Assembly: GCF_002027705.1 (NCBI RefSeq)
Contig: NZ_MBTG01000012.1
Location: 248,001 to 312,000, forward strand
Reading direction: 5' to 3'
DNA length: 64,000 nucleotides
Source of the DNA: Paenibacillus ferrarius
Lineage (GTDB): Bacteria; Bacillota; Bacilli; Paenibacillales; NBRC-103111
The notes under the pieces were generated by a model, which saw nothing but the letters and a program-made list of their open reading frames with translations, was not told the origin of the DNA and made no database searches. The position numbers and the translations under genes are program-made. Below are positions 44,121 through 53,678 of this stretch, one piece after another (positions within the stretch are counted from its first letter, which is position 1; each line of letters begins with the position of its first letter).

Positions 44121-45492
44121 AATTCGTAGCGACTTTCCTGTAGGATGTTTTTCTATACCATAACAGCATTAACACAGAGCATAAGCTTACTAGAAACAGA
44201 AGCTCATAAACGTGCCGGAAAGCTTCGACAGGCGGGCTTTTTTTTTGGTGCTCAAGCAGTAATCCGCATACAGCAACCGAGATGGAACCGCCGAAAAACT
44301 GGATCAGTTGGAGGAGGCCCATGCCAGAGCCGATTTGCGTTCTGGGCAGAATGCGAGAAGCTTCATTATTTAACGATGCCATTGTTGCAGAAAAAGCTGG
44401 TGAGAAAAAGAGGTAGCCAATAAGAATGACTGTTGGTGAATATGAAAGTAAGATTGAAAAAAATATTAGCACAGCAGTCAGAAAGATATGACCGATTAGC
44501 AAAAATCGCAAATTGCCATAACGATCAATCCATTTCCCCACAAACCTCGTCATGATTGCTGAGAAGATAGCACCAGGGGCGATCATTAGACCAATGGTCA
44601 TCGCCGATTTAGCGAAGAGACTGGCAAGCACCAAGGGCATGAGGAATAAATTCCCCAAATTCAGCACCAGAATACAAAAACCAACGACTAAGAGTTTTCT
44701 GTAATCTGTTTTTTTGAGCAGGTCAAGGTTGATGAAAGTCTCTTTTTTTCTTTTTAAGTGCCAAGCATGCAAAACAAACGAAAGAACACTGAGAGCGAGC
44801 CAAACAAAGGATTGCTGGGTTACTGCCGTAAGCAGCGTAACTGTATGGACGATAGTTAATGAAGCGCCCCACATGTCAAAGCTGGCGGTTTGTGGCTGGC
44901 TATCCTTGGGCAGCAGGCGCAAGAGGAGGGGGAGGACAATAAGGACACAGCACGTGACCGCGAACAGCCCATTCCAACCAAAGTACTCGCTGATTAAGCC
45001 TCCTACAATAGGACCAAGCCCAAATGCCATTGCGCTGCCAGCCGATATCATGGCGATGGCTCGACCTCGTCGTTCAATGGGTATATATCGACTGGCCAAT
45101 ACAAGTCCCAATCCTGCCATTGCTCCCGCCCCGGCAGATTGCAGAATCCTCGCAATCAACAGCGTCTGAAAATCAGAAGCAAAAACGCCAAAGATGGATG
45201 AAAGTCCAAGAATCAATAGCCCTACAGTCAACAACCGACGAATCGAGATGATGTCCGAGAGCCTACTATAAATAACAGTAGATAAAGCATAACCCAGAGA
45301 ATAGCTGGAAATAATCCATGAGCCAAGATCAGCTGAAATATGCAGATCGTGGATGATGCTCGGAATTGACACATTGAACATAGTCGTGTTCATGACAACG
45401 ATGAATAGTCCAAACGTCCATATCGGCATTACAATTTTATCATTCAAACGCGGTTCATCCCATTCGTTCCAAATTTGTTGCCACAGATACAC
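44119..45492 (-). CDS. MFS drug efflux transporter (DHA2-like)
   Basis: 457 residues, about 12-14 membrane segments. Motif A-like YSRLSDIISIRRLLTVGL between helices 2 and 3, and motif C GLGPIVGGLISEYFGW. The N-terminus MNTTMFNVSIPSIIHDLHIS is typical for multidrug and TetA(L)-type exporters. The GTG at 45492 directly abuts its purine-rich site, so an ATG about 21 codons later is possible. An ArsR-type gene lies just upstream in the same direction and probably controls it. Confidence 0.85.
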   Translation of the reverse strand: MYLWQQIWNEWDEPRLNDKIVMPIWTFGLFIVVMNTTMFNVSIPSIIHDLHISADLGSWIISSYSLGYALSTVIYSRLSDIISIRRLLTVGLLILGLSSIFGVFASDFQTLLIARILQSAGAGAMAGLGLVLASRYIPIERRGRAIAMISAGSAMAFGLGPIVGGLISEYFGWNGLFAVTCCVLIVLPLLLRLLPKDSQPQTASFDMWGASLTIVHTVTLLTAVTQQSFVWLALSVLSFVLHAWHLKRKKETFINLDLLKKTDYRKLLVVGFCILVLNLGNLFLMPLVLASLFAKSAMTIGLMIAPGAIFSAIMTRFVGKWIDRYGNLRFLLIGHIFLTAVLIFFSILLSYSPTVILIGYLFFSPAFSATMASLNNEASRILPRTQIGSGMGLLQLIQFFGGSISVAVCGLLLEHQKKSPPVEAFRHVYELLFLVSLCSVLMLLWYRKTSYRKVATN

Positions 45493-45541
45493 CCTCTCTT
45501 ATCATGGAAGAGGATTACGAAAGATATACGTGTAATCGTAA

Positions 45542-45820
45542 TTAAATCTCCGCAAGCTTATCTAAGTAGGCACGTAAAACGTCGTGTTCGAGTACGAGGC
45601 TCATGAATTTGCCTTCACGAAGACATTGCACCAAGCCTGCTGTCTCCAGTTCCTTAATGTGATGGGAGATCGTTGCGGCGCTCACGGGGTGGCTTAAATG
45701 CAGCGTACTGCAAGGAAGAGGCTCCGTTGAGGCACCGATTTCTTTGAGCATTTGATACCGTCTGGGTTCAGCCAAAGCACGGGAAATTCTCGAGAATTGT
45801 TGGTCAGATAGGATAGTCAT
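45542..45820 (-). CDS. ArsR-family winged-helix regulator
   Basis: 92 residues, ATG preceded by AAAGGAG. Winged helix: [17 protein letters not shown], then [34 protein letters not shown] with the recognition helix TISHHIKEL. No CxC metal site, so probably a non-metal-sensing ArsR protein. Located 49 bases before the MFS gene and likely its repressor. Confidence 0.9.
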   Translation of the reverse strand: MTILSDQQFSRISRALAEPRRYQMLKEIGASTEPLPCSTLHLSHPVSAATISHHIKELETAGLVQCLREGKFMSLVLEHDVLRAYLDKLAEI

Positions 45821-45999
45821 TCTGAAAAACTCCTTTCGTATGACATGTTGTTCTTACAGAAGCAAAACGATACATTTTTATCATCATCATACCATATGTG
45901 CTCAAAAAATTCTCTCCAGCCGAGTCGATCAGGGATGAATAGGTACAGTTGGTTGTCGCCAGACTGCTGCGGTTATGAGGAAAAGCGATTGTTGGAGGC

Positions 46000-46194
46000 A
46001 AATTCCTGCGATAATGCATCTTTTTCTGCAATAGAGGGCAATAGAGGCTGAAAAAAATGAGAATGCCTGCGCAATTGCAGGCATTCTCATTTTTTAGCCA
46101 AGTTTGTCGGAAATTCCTGCGCTTTTGCAGGTTTTTACTATCAGGTGACCGAACGATCGACGCTAAACACAAACTTGGCTTATGGGACAGCCCC
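46000..46194 (-). repeat. Dispersed palindromic repeat, copy B, joined to an IS1182-like end
   Basis: Read on the minus strand it begins GGGGCTGTCCCATAAGCC (46177-46194) and continues AGTTTGTGTTTAGCGTCG, then palindromes ACCTGCAAAAGCGCAGG, GCCTGCAATTGCGCAGGC (46065-46082) and GATGCATTATCGCAGG. The middle hairpin is extended by AAAAAATGAGAAT/ATTCTCATTTTTT and can terminate both ways. The same start-to-palindrome order occurs at the left end of the relic at 53338, so both come from one element. Fills most of the 45821-46198 gap. Confidence 0.75.
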
Positions 46195-46198
46195 AGAA

Positions 46199-47419
46199 TC
46201 AGCTTGGATCGATATCAACGCTGAGATGCCGTTTTTTATTAAGCAGATCTACTTTTTGGGGATTGTAACGTACAGTTCTTAGCATAATAGACACTAAGCC
46301 AAGGACCAAGAACAGTAAGCCGCTCCAAATAACATGCTGAGTTCCCATCTCTGCAATAAAGGATCCACCAATGAATGTACCGATGGTAACACCCAGATTA
46401 GCGAAAGACACAAATAACCCATTGGCGAAGTCAGGTGCTTCCGGAGCCGCAGAAGTAATCCAATATTGCGATATATTAAGTCCCAGGGTGAAAAGAACGC
46501 CCCATACCGCAATAATAATCGTCATTGGAAGAGAGAAACTACCAAAGAAAAAGACAAGCAAATATATGGCAGCAAATATTAAAGGATAAACAAGTGCCGT
46601 TGCCATCGCTTTATTGCTAAGCAGCTTGCCAGCCAGCAGATTGCCTGCAATACCCGTAACACCGAATAAAACTAACATAAGACTGATTTGTTTTCCCGAC
46701 ATATGAGTAACAGTATCCAAATACTCAGCAAAAAAACTATAGACAGCATACATCGCTGAATTTAGGAAGATGACCGTCACAATGCTTAACCAGACAAGTG
46801 GTTTTTTCAAAACACTTAACTGCTGTCCGTAAGAAAGTCTTTCTTTTACAGGCATGGAGGGTACGAAAGCAAGAATGCTCAGAAAGGCAATCGCATTGAC
46901 CACTGCGAAAAACCAGAGCGAGGCATCAAGCGAAATGACGTCAGCAATATAAGAAGTGATCGGTGTGCCAATGACCATTCCAGCGGTAACTCCCATAAAT
47001 ACTTTGGCGATTGCTTTGCTCGTTTGTTCTTTGCTGACCGTATTGGCAGCAGCTACAAATGCCACGGAGAAGTAAACAGGGTGCAGGAAGGCAGGTACAA
47101 CGCGAGCAATTAAGAGTACGGTGAAGTTAGGTGCATAAACAGAAACTACGTTGGCAATGACGAATAGGCCGACTACCAAGAGCATGGCATTCTTGCGATT
47201 GATACCTGAGAACAATAGAGGCATGAATGGACCGGAAATTGCTACAGCTAAGGCGAAAAGACTGACAAGCAATCCCGCTTGTGAGACACTGATGCCGAAT
47301 TGCTGGGCAATCTGCGGCAAAATGCCGATAACGCCCATTTCAGTATTGATGATACCAAAGATACCGAAGGCGAGGATGTAAATGATGAAAGATTTAGAAT
47401 TAATCACGTTTAAATTCAT
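46199..47419 (-). CDS. MFS transporter (AraJ/YdhP-like efflux)
   Basis: 406 residues, twelve membrane segments. The start IIYILAFGIFGIINTEMGVIGILPQIAQQFGIS (cited for its position, residues 11-43) and VSLFALAVAISGPFMP match the sugar- or drug-efflux AraJ/NepI-like group; ARVVPAFLHPVYFSVAFVAA is the conserved fourth-fifth helix part. Substrate unknown. The upstream gap contains two dyads that could be operator sites. Confidence 0.87.
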   Translation of the reverse strand: MNLNVINSKSFIIYILAFGIFGIINTEMGVIGILPQIAQQFGISVSQAGLLVSLFALAVAISGPFMPLLFSGINRKNAMLLVVGLFVIANVVSVYAPNFTVLLIARVVPAFLHPVYFSVAFVAAANTVSKEQTSKAIAKVFMGVTAGMVIGTPITSYIADVISLDASLWFFAVVNAIAFLSILAFVPSMPVKERLSYGQQLSVLKKPLVWLSIVTVIFLNSAMYAVYSFFAEYLDTVTHMSGKQISLMLVLFGVTGIAGNLLAGKLLSNKAMATALVYPLIFAAIYLLVFFFGSFSLPMTIIIAVWGVLFTLGLNISQYWITSAAPEAPDFANGLFVSFANLGVTIGTFIGGSFIAEMGTQHVIWSGLLFLVLGLVSIMLRTVRYNPQKVDLLNKKRHLSVDIDPS

Positions 47420-47766
47420 CTCCTAAATATCATGTAATTTCACAAATGTGAAAGGAAATTGTTGTAGTAAGCATCTAGGATCTGAACAGCTATAACACGA
47501 TTAACAACCTCCTTTACAATAGTCAATTAGATGATTGTATAACTATCACACTAAAAGAGTGTTTCGTCAAGCGCCTTTTTTTTACCTATGAAGTAACCAT
47601 TCAGTTGAAAATAGATGAGCTTGCACCATTGAACAGAGTAGAGTTGATCATGATATAATAGGAATTAGTAAAAATATCCTGTTTGAGAACTACACGAATA
47701 CCTATCACCAACAGGTGCTTAAAGGGACAGCCCTCGGCAGCCTGTCATGTCATGGAGGGACACCGT
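47420..47766 (-). promoter_or_regulatory. Regulatory gap with two dyads before the MFS gene
   Basis: TTTCACAAATGTGAAA (47437-47452) is a 16-base dyad directly before the MFS ribosome site. ACACTAAAAGAGTGT (47548-47562) is a second dyad. On the minus strand a full AAAGGAGG near 47507-47515 has no long frame behind it, only a few codons, which might be a short leader. The TTG start of the antiporter on the other strand ends the gap. Confidence 0.4.
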
Positions 47767-49803
47767 TTGGAAGTATTTATTATCATTCTCATGCTGTTGG
47801 TTCTAATTGGCGTATCCAATGTCGTATACCGATTCGTTCCGTTCATTCCCGTTCCGCTCATCCAAATTGTCTTGGGAGCCAGTCTGGTCGTCGTTCCGTT
47901 AGGTATTCACCTGCATCTGGAACCGGAATTGTTCTTCATTCTGTTCATTGCCCCGCTCTTGTATAACGATGGCAAGCATACGCCGCGCGATGAGCTGTGG
48001 AGATTGCGGGCGCCAATTCTGCTGCTTGCAGTCGGTCTCGTCTTCATCACTGTGTGTGTTGTGGGATACAGTGTCCATTGGCTGATTCCTTCGATTCCAC
48101 TGGCCGCTGCTTTCGGGCTTGCTGCCATCTTGTCTCCAACGGATGCGGTAGCGGTAGGCTCCCTTGCCGGGCGCATCCATCTTCCGCGCAGCTTGAAGCG
48201 GCTGCTGGAAGGGGAAGCCTTGATGAACGATGCCTCGGGTCTCGTTGCATTCAAATTCGCTATCGCTGCGGCAGTCACCGGCGTATTCTCGCTGCCGAAG
48301 GCAAGCTTTAGCTTCCTTGTCATTTCGATCGGCGGTTTGCTCGTTGGGGCGATAGTCGCCTTTCTCATCGTTGGTCTTCGCCATCTCTTGCGACGGGCAG
48401 GGCTCGAGGATGAGACGATGCATATGCTGCTGCAAATTCTTACACCGTTCTTGCTTTATTTGATCGCCGAGGAGCTTGGCGTGTCGGGCATCCTTGCCGC
48501 CGTAGCCGGAGGACTGGTGCATGCGATTGAGAATGAGCGGATGCCATTTACGATGCCGAATCTCAAGAGCGTATCGAATCCGACTTGGTCCGTTATTTTA
48601 TTTGTCCTGAATGGATTGGTCTTTGTTCTCTTAGGTTTGCAAATCCCAGACGTATCCCGGACGATTCTGAGCGATCCGGCTTTTGATAATTTCAAAGTCA
48701 TTGGGTATGCCGTACTTATTTATGCCATGTTGTTGGTGCTGCGTTTTGTATGGACGTTTCTATTCTCAAGAGGCGGACGTTGGTTCGGGAACAAAAGCAA
48801 CGAGGTGCCAAGCCTGCGTATCCTGACGTTAACCGCCATTTCAGGTGTGCGCGGCGCAGTTACGCTGGCCGGTGCGTTCTCCATTCCGCTTTTGCTCCAA
48901 AATGGCGACCCGTTTCCGCAACGGGATCTTATTATATTCCTTGCGTCTTCCGTCATCCTGTTGTCGCTGCTAACGGCCAGTATCGCTCTTCCGCTGCTTG
49001 CCAAGAAGAAAAGCACAACCGATGATGCCGAAAAAGAAAGATTGGAACGGGAGTGGCAGATTGAAGTCATGGCGGCGGCTGTTCGGGCCCTGCAGAAAAC
49101 GAGCAACGAAGAAAACGAGATGGCCGTGAGCACGGTGATCAGCGATTATAAACTGATGATGCAGCAGCTCGGCCAGAAGGACAACAAAACGAAACGTCTG
49201 CCGCGTTCCCGGCAGGAAGAAGCAGGGATGCGTCTGCTCGCGCTGAGTATTGAACGCAAATATGTCAATGATCGTCTGGAAAGCGGACAAGTCAGCCGTG
49301 AGCAGGCCAACTATTATTTGAACATGCTGGAGCAGATTGAGCTCATTTTGGCTAATAAGCTGGATTTGGGCAAAGTTATTATCAAAACCCTTTGGCGCCG
49401 GTTGAAAATGATCGTGTTCGTCCGTCAACCCAGCGTCGTTTCCGGTATCAGCGAGCCTGATATGATAGCTCTTCGCACGCTGAAAATGCAATGCAGCCAA
49501 GCCGTTGTCGACGAGTTCTCCGAGCGATGCTCTCTTAAGAGCGATGAAGCGACCGAAGGTGTGCTCGAGTACTACCGTCAGATGCTGGACAGGCTGCGCA
49601 GGTTCACGATAGGCTCGCGGCGTAAGGACCGATCGTTCGACGAATGCCGCAGAGAGCTTCACTGGATTGCTGTTCAAGCGGAGCGCGATGCGGTGCAAGC
49701 ATTTTTTGAAAAAGGAGACATCACGCGTGATATGGCAACTCTTCTACGGAGAGTGATCCGCAACCGGGAAGCATCGCTGTATGAGCTTGAGGAAATTGTT
49801 TGA
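47767..49803 (+). CDS. CPA1-family Na+/H+ antiporter
   Basis: 678 residues from TTG 47767 with GGAGGGA 7 bases before; frames farther upstream lack a site. About twelve membrane segments in residues 1-400, including AAILSPTDAVAVGSLAG and EGEALMNDASGLVAFKFA with the essential Asp pair of NhaP/YjcE-type exchangers, and RGAVTLAGAFSIPLL. The C-terminal 280 residues are cytosolic and helical. Exports Na+ (or K+) in exchange for protons for pH and salt homeostasis. Confidence 0.92.
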   Translation: MEVFIIILMLLVLIGVSNVVYRFVPFIPVPLIQIVLGASLVVVPLGIHLHLEPELFFILFIAPLLYNDGKHTPRDELWRLRAPILLLAVGLVFITVCVVGYSVHWLIPSIPLAAAFGLAAILSPTDAVAVGSLAGRIHLPRSLKRLLEGEALMNDASGLVAFKFAIAAAVTGVFSLPKASFSFLVISIGGLLVGAIVAFLIVGLRHLLRRAGLEDETMHMLLQILTPFLLYLIAEELGVSGILAAVAGGLVHAIENERMPFTMPNLKSVSNPTWSVILFVLNGLVFVLLGLQIPDVSRTILSDPAFDNFKVIGYAVLIYAMLLVLRFVWTFLFSRGGRWFGNKSNEVPSLRILTLTAISGVRGAVTLAGAFSIPLLLQNGDPFPQRDLIIFLASSVILLSLLTASIALPLLAKKKSTTDDAEKERLEREWQIEVMAAAVRALQKTSNEENEMAVSTVISDYKLMMQQLGQKDNKTKRLPRSRQEEAGMRLLALSIERKYVNDRLESGQVSREQANYYLNMLEQIELILANKLDLGKVIIKTLWRRLKMIVFVRQPSVVSGISEPDMIALRTLKMQCSQAVVDEFSERCSLKSDEATEGVLEYYRQMLDRLRRFTIGSRRKDRSFDECRRELHWIAVQAERDAVQAFFEKGDITRDMATLLRRVIRNREASLYELEEIV

Positions 49804-49807
49804 CGCA

Positions 49808-49842
49808 GGCAGCTAACATGCCGAGAAAGCTGCTTGAAAAAA
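49808..49842 (+). terminator. Possible weak terminator
   Basis: GCAGCT and AGCTGC enclose an imperfect inner stem and are followed by TTGAAAAAAAT rather than a clean T-run. Directly after the antiporter. Confidence 0.35.
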
Positions 49843-49856
49843 ATATCAAGATAAAG

Positions 49857-49885
49857 TTGACATTCTTGAGATGTTAGTGTACAAA
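49857..49885 (+). promoter_or_regulatory. Promoter of the T-box/ileS transcript
   Basis: TTGACA (49857-49862), exactly 17 bases, TACAAA (49880-49885), about 30 bases before the T-box Stem I. Confidence 0.6.
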
Positions 49886-49919
49886 TGTATTAACTAAATG
49901 TTTGTTTTTATCATGATTC

Positions 49920-50195
49920 AAATTCGTTAACGAGAACGAGTACGCTAATCCATTTGCTTCCCAGAGAGTTGGCCCTGAGCTGAAAGCCAATAAGCAAATC
50001 ATAGCCGAAAATCCTCTCCGAGAAGGAAAGCTGAAAGTAACTGAGTAAGCTGCCCCGGGATCCCGCCGTTACAAGGGCCACGTATGTTAGTACGTAGTAT
50101 GAGGAGCTGTAATGATCATAATTGGATGGTCATACGGAACTAGGGTGGTATCGCGAGATGTAATCTCGTCCCTTACGGGGCGGGATTTTTTTGTT
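49920..50195 (+). ncRNA. T-box leader with isoleucine specifier
   Basis: Stem I holds GAGAACGAGTACG (AGTA of the specifier bulge), the distal AGAGAG/GAGCTGAAAG region, and on the 3' side CGAAAATCC with specifier ATC (Ile) at 50011-50013. The T-box sequence AGGGTGGTATCGCG (50142-50155) has T where most have C (GGNACCGCG). It is followed by the terminator stem CGTCCC/GGGGCG and seven T (50163-50193). Uncharged Ile-tRNA would favour readthrough into the synthetase gene. Confidence 0.9.
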
Positions 50196-50254
50196 TTCCA
50201 AAACACGTGTCCCGAACTAACCCATTACGTAAAAAAGAGGAGTGTAGCATAACT

Positions 50255-53200
50255 ATGAGAAAAGTTGATGTAAAAGAAAAAGCAAGAACCCGCGAGCTGC
50301 GCATTCTTGAGCAGTGGAAACAAAATGACACGTTCCATAAGTCCATCGAACATCGGAAAGACAAACCAAACTTCGTCTTCTATGAAGGACCGCCAACGGC
50401 AAACGGATCACCCCACATCGGTCACGTGCTTGGCCGAGTTGTTAAAGATTTTATCTGCCGCTACAAAACGATGTCCGGATACCAAGTTGTTCGCAAAGCA
50501 GGTTGGGATACACATGGTCTGCCTGTTGAGCTTGGCGTCCAAAAGCAGCTTGGGATCTCGGGCAAACAGGAGATTGAGAAATACGGGGTAGCTGAATTCG
50601 TCGAGAAATGCAAAAGCAGTGTGTTTGAATACGAAAAACAGTGGCGAGAGCTGACTGAAGCCATTGCCTACTGGACGGATATGGATAACCCGTACGTGAC
50701 GCTCGAAAACGACTATATTGAGAGTGTTTGGCATATTTTATCCGTGGTGCATAAGAAAGGATTGTTGTATAAGGGGCATCGTGTCAGCCCTTATTGTCCG
50801 GATTGCCAAACAACGCTAAGTTCTCACGAAGTAGCTCAGGGCTACGAAGATGTGAAGGATTTGAGCGCCACCGTCAAGTTTAAAAGCAAATCCGGAGCTG
50901 AGATTTTTCTAGCTTGGACGACAACGCCTTGGACGCTGCCAGCCAATATAGCATTAGCAGTGAATAAGGATTTGGATTATGTGAAAGTGAAGCAAAATGA
51001 TGAAGTGTACATTGTTGCAAAACGATTAGCTGAAAAACTGTTCAAGCAGGATTACACTATTTTGTCTGAGCATAAAGGATCAGAATTCGTAGGTACTCCT
51101 TACGAGCCTCCATTTGGCTATATTCAACCCAACAAAGGCCATATCGTTGTAGATGCTGACTATGTCATGGATACAAGCGGTACAGGTATCGTTCATATTG
51201 CCCCTGCCCACGGAGAGGACGATTATCGAACTGCGCGTCAACATGAGCTGGATTTTGTGAATGTTGTCAATTTGGCTGGACGCTATCAGGATGAAATAAC
51301 AGAATTCGCTGGCCGCTTTGTCAAAGATTGCGATGTTGATATTGTCAAATATTTATCCGAGCGCAACCTGTTATTTTCGAAAGAGCGGTATGAGCATAGT
51401 TATCCTTTTTGCTGGCGCTGCAAATCCCCGCTGCTCTATTATGCGATGGAGAGCTGGTTTATCAAGACGACGGCCATCAAAGATCAATTGATTGAAAACA
51501 ACAAGAAGGTGAATTGGTATCCTTCTCATCTCCGGGATGGACGCTTTGGAAAGTTTCTCGAGGAGCTTGTTGACTGGAATATCAGCCGCAATCGATACTG
51601 GGGAACACCGCTTAACGTTTGGCTATGCGGAGACTGTGGATCTGAGTATGCACCTGGAAGCCACAAAGAGTTAAGAGATAAGTCCATAACGCCGATTGAT
51701 GAAAGCTTGGAACTTCATAAGCCATATATTGATGCAGTGAAGCTGCGCTGCTCCTGTGGCGGTGTCATGGAAAGAACTCCCGAAGTTATCGATGTCTGGT
51801 TCGATAGCGGCTCCATGCCGTTTGCGCAGCATCACCATCCGTTTGGCGATGAAACACAGTTCAATGCACAGTATCCCGCGGATATGATTTGCGAAGGGAT
51901 TGATCAAACTAGGGGTTGGTTCTTCAGCCTGCTGGCTGTTTCAACTTTGTTCAACGGCAAGGCTCCTTATAAATCCGTACTTTCAACGGGGCACGTGTTG
52001 GACGAAAATGGACAGAAAATGTCCAAAAGCAAAGGCAATGGCATCGATCCTTGGGAAATCATTAACGAATTCGGTACAGATGCGTTTCGATGGGCTTTAT
52101 TGTCAGATAGCGCACCGTGGAACAGCAAACGCTTCTCTAAACAGATCGTAGCCGAAGCGAAGTCCAAGCTGATTGACACGATCAATAACACACACGCTTT
52201 TTATGCGCTTTATGCGGAGATTGACCAATATCATCCGGAAGATCATCCCGATCACAAGTCGGAGAATGAATTGGATCGCTGGATCATTTCAAGGCTGAAC
52301 AGCACGCTGCAGCTAGTAAGCAAGGGCTTGGAAGTCAACGATTTCTTGAACCCTGCCAAGCAAATCGAAGTCTTTGTCGACGAGCTGAGCAACTGGTATA
52401 TCCGACGTTCCCGCGATCGTTTCTGGGGAAGTGATATGAATGTAGATAAGGTGTCTGCTTACCAGACACTGCGTGAAGTGCTGCTGACGCTTTCGCGAAT
52501 GATCGCACCTTTTACTCCATTGATTGCAGAAGATATTTATGGCAACCTTGGCGGCGAAGGCAGTGTGCATTTAGCTGACTATCCAAGAGTGAGTGAATCG
52601 GCCATTGATGAAGAGTTGGAGAGCGAGATGGGAATTGCTCGGCAAATCGTTGAGTTGGCACGGAATATCAGGAACGAGACGGGGATCAAAACTCGCCAGC
52701 CTCTCTCCGAGATGTTCATTTCGCTTTCTAGCAAATTTGACTTGCGTCGATTCGAAGACATAATTAAAGATGAAATGAATCTGAAAGAAATTCGCGTAGA
52801 ACGAAATGACAGCGGGTTTGTGGATTACAATGTGAAGTTGAATTTGAAGGCAGCAGGGAAGAAGTATGGCAAATTCGTCAGTCCCCTGCAAAATCACTTG
52901 AAAACTTTGGATGCTTTGGAAACCAAACAAGTGATTGACAATGGCTTTTTAAAAGTATCAATAGACGGAGAGGAGCTCCAAGTCGAGCTTGATGAGCTGC
53001 TAGTAGAGAAACAAGCCAAAGCAGGGTTTGCTTCAGCTTCCAATAACCAGATCACCGTGACTTTAAATACGTTAATAACGGAAGAACTGAAACAAGAAGG
53101 ACTTGTGCGTGAAATGATACGTGCAATTCAGGATTACCGTAAAAAGCTAGAGCTGCCGATAGATAAACGTGTCCATCTTGTACTCGATGTCCAATCACCG

Positions 53201-53335
53201 CTCAAAGAAGCGTTGGAACGTTATCAGCACGTTCTGCAAGACAACGTGCTGCTAGCTAGTGTACGATTCGAGAAAGTAGCAGATATGGAGTCTTTTACGA
53301 TTGGGGATAACCAGTTCCAGCTTCATATGGAGTAA
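50255..53335 (+). CDS. ileS: Isoleucyl-tRNA synthetase, eukaryote-like class (IleRS2)
   Basis: 1026 residues from ATG 50255 (AGAGGAG about 15 bases upstream). Class I signatures: PHIGH at residues 53-57 in YEGPPTANGSPHIGHVLG and KMSKS in GQKMSKSKGNGIDPWEI (about residue 588). The editing domain has TTPWTLPANIALAV and HIAPAHGEDD. The sequence pattern (VKDFICRYKTMSGYQVVRKAGWDTHGLPVE and a long C-terminal domain without the bacterial zinc finger end) fits the IleRS2 branch, which includes eukaryotic and mupirocin-tolerant bacterial forms. Likely a second IleRS. Confidence 0.92.
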   Translation: MRKVDVKEKARTRELRILEQWKQNDTFHKSIEHRKDKPNFVFYEGPPTANGSPHIGHVLGRVVKDFICRYKTMSGYQVVRKAGWDTHGLPVELGVQKQLGISGKQEIEKYGVAEFVEKCKSSVFEYEKQWRELTEAIAYWTDMDNPYVTLENDYIESVWHILSVVHKKGLLYKGHRVSPYCPDCQTTLSSHEVAQGYEDVKDLSATVKFKSKSGAEIFLAWTTTPWTLPANIALAVNKDLDYVKVKQNDEVYIVAKRLAEKLFKQDYTILSEHKGSEFVGTPYEPPFGYIQPNKGHIVVDADYVMDTSGTGIVHIAPAHGEDDYRTARQHELDFVNVVNLAGRYQDEITEFAGRFVKDCDVDIVKYLSERNLLFSKERYEHSYPFCWRCKSPLLYYAMESWFIKTTAIKDQLIENNKKVNWYPSHLRDGRFGKFLEELVDWNISRNRYWGTPLNVWLCGDCGSEYAPGSHKELRDKSITPIDESLELHKPYIDAVKLRCSCGGVMERTPEVIDVWFDSGSMPFAQHHHPFGDETQFNAQYPADMICEGIDQTRGWFFSLLAVSTLFNGKAPYKSVLSTGHVLDENGQKMSKSKGNGIDPWEIINEFGTDAFRWALLSDSAPWNSKRFSKQIVAEAKSKLIDTINNTHAFYALYAEIDQYHPEDHPDHKSENELDRWIISRLNSTLQLVSKGLEVNDFLNPAKQIEVFVDELSNWYIRRSRDRFWGSDMNVDKVSAYQTLREVLLTLSRMIAPFTPLIAEDIYGNLGGEGSVHLADYPRVSESAIDEELESEMGIARQIVELARNIRNETGIKTRQPLSEMFISLSSKFDLRRFEDIIKDEMNLKEIRVERNDSGFVDYNVKLNLKAAGKKYGKFVSPLQNHLKTLDALETKQVIDNGFLKVSIDGEELQVELDELLVEKQAKAGFASASNNQITVTLNTLITEELKQEGLVREMIRAIQDYRKKLELPIDKRVHLVLDVQSPLKEALERYQHVLQDNVLLASVRFEKVADMESFTIGDNQFQLHME

Positions 53336-53412
53336 ACAAGAGGTTGTTTCATAAGCCAGATTTAGTATGTAAGCGTCGAGGGTTTCCAGATCTGATAAGA
53401 TCTCCCAAGTGT

Positions 53413-53607
53413 AAAAGCCTGCGAAAATACAGGAATTTCCGGGCGAATTCGGTTAAAAAGTGGAAATGCCTGCAATTGTGCAGGCATTTTTATCTTTTTC
53501 AGCCGCTCATCCAGAAAAAGCCTCAAAAACCTGCATAAACGCAGGAATTTAACAGTTGAGGCTATTCTATGAGCAAAAAAGATGTATAAATGCAGGCTTA
53601 TAGAAAG
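53413..53607 (+). repeat. Dispersed palindromic repeat, copy C
   Basis: About 195 bases with GCCTGCGAAAATACAGG, GCCTGCAATTGTGCAGGC (53468-53485), ACCTGCATAAACGCAGG and GATGTATAAATGCAGGC, ending TTATAGAAAG; same layout and nearly the same length as copy A. Confidence 0.75.
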
Positions 53608-53678
53608 CAACCGGAGCTAAAGCTTACGTACCACCGAAAAAAAAGCCTGGCAAAAGGAATTAGGCAAAAAGCTGTCCT

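Noticed and set aside
47716..47733. CTTAAAGGGACAGCCCTC, similar to the IS1182-like end near 46.2 kb
   Set aside because: Only a short match (GGGACAGCCC), no palindromic repeat or second end nearby; likely chance.
47899..49698. Several long minus-strand frames (up to 242 codons) opposite the antiporter
   Set aside because: Shadow frames of a G+C-richer membrane-protein gene; charged, low-complexity translation and no start signals.
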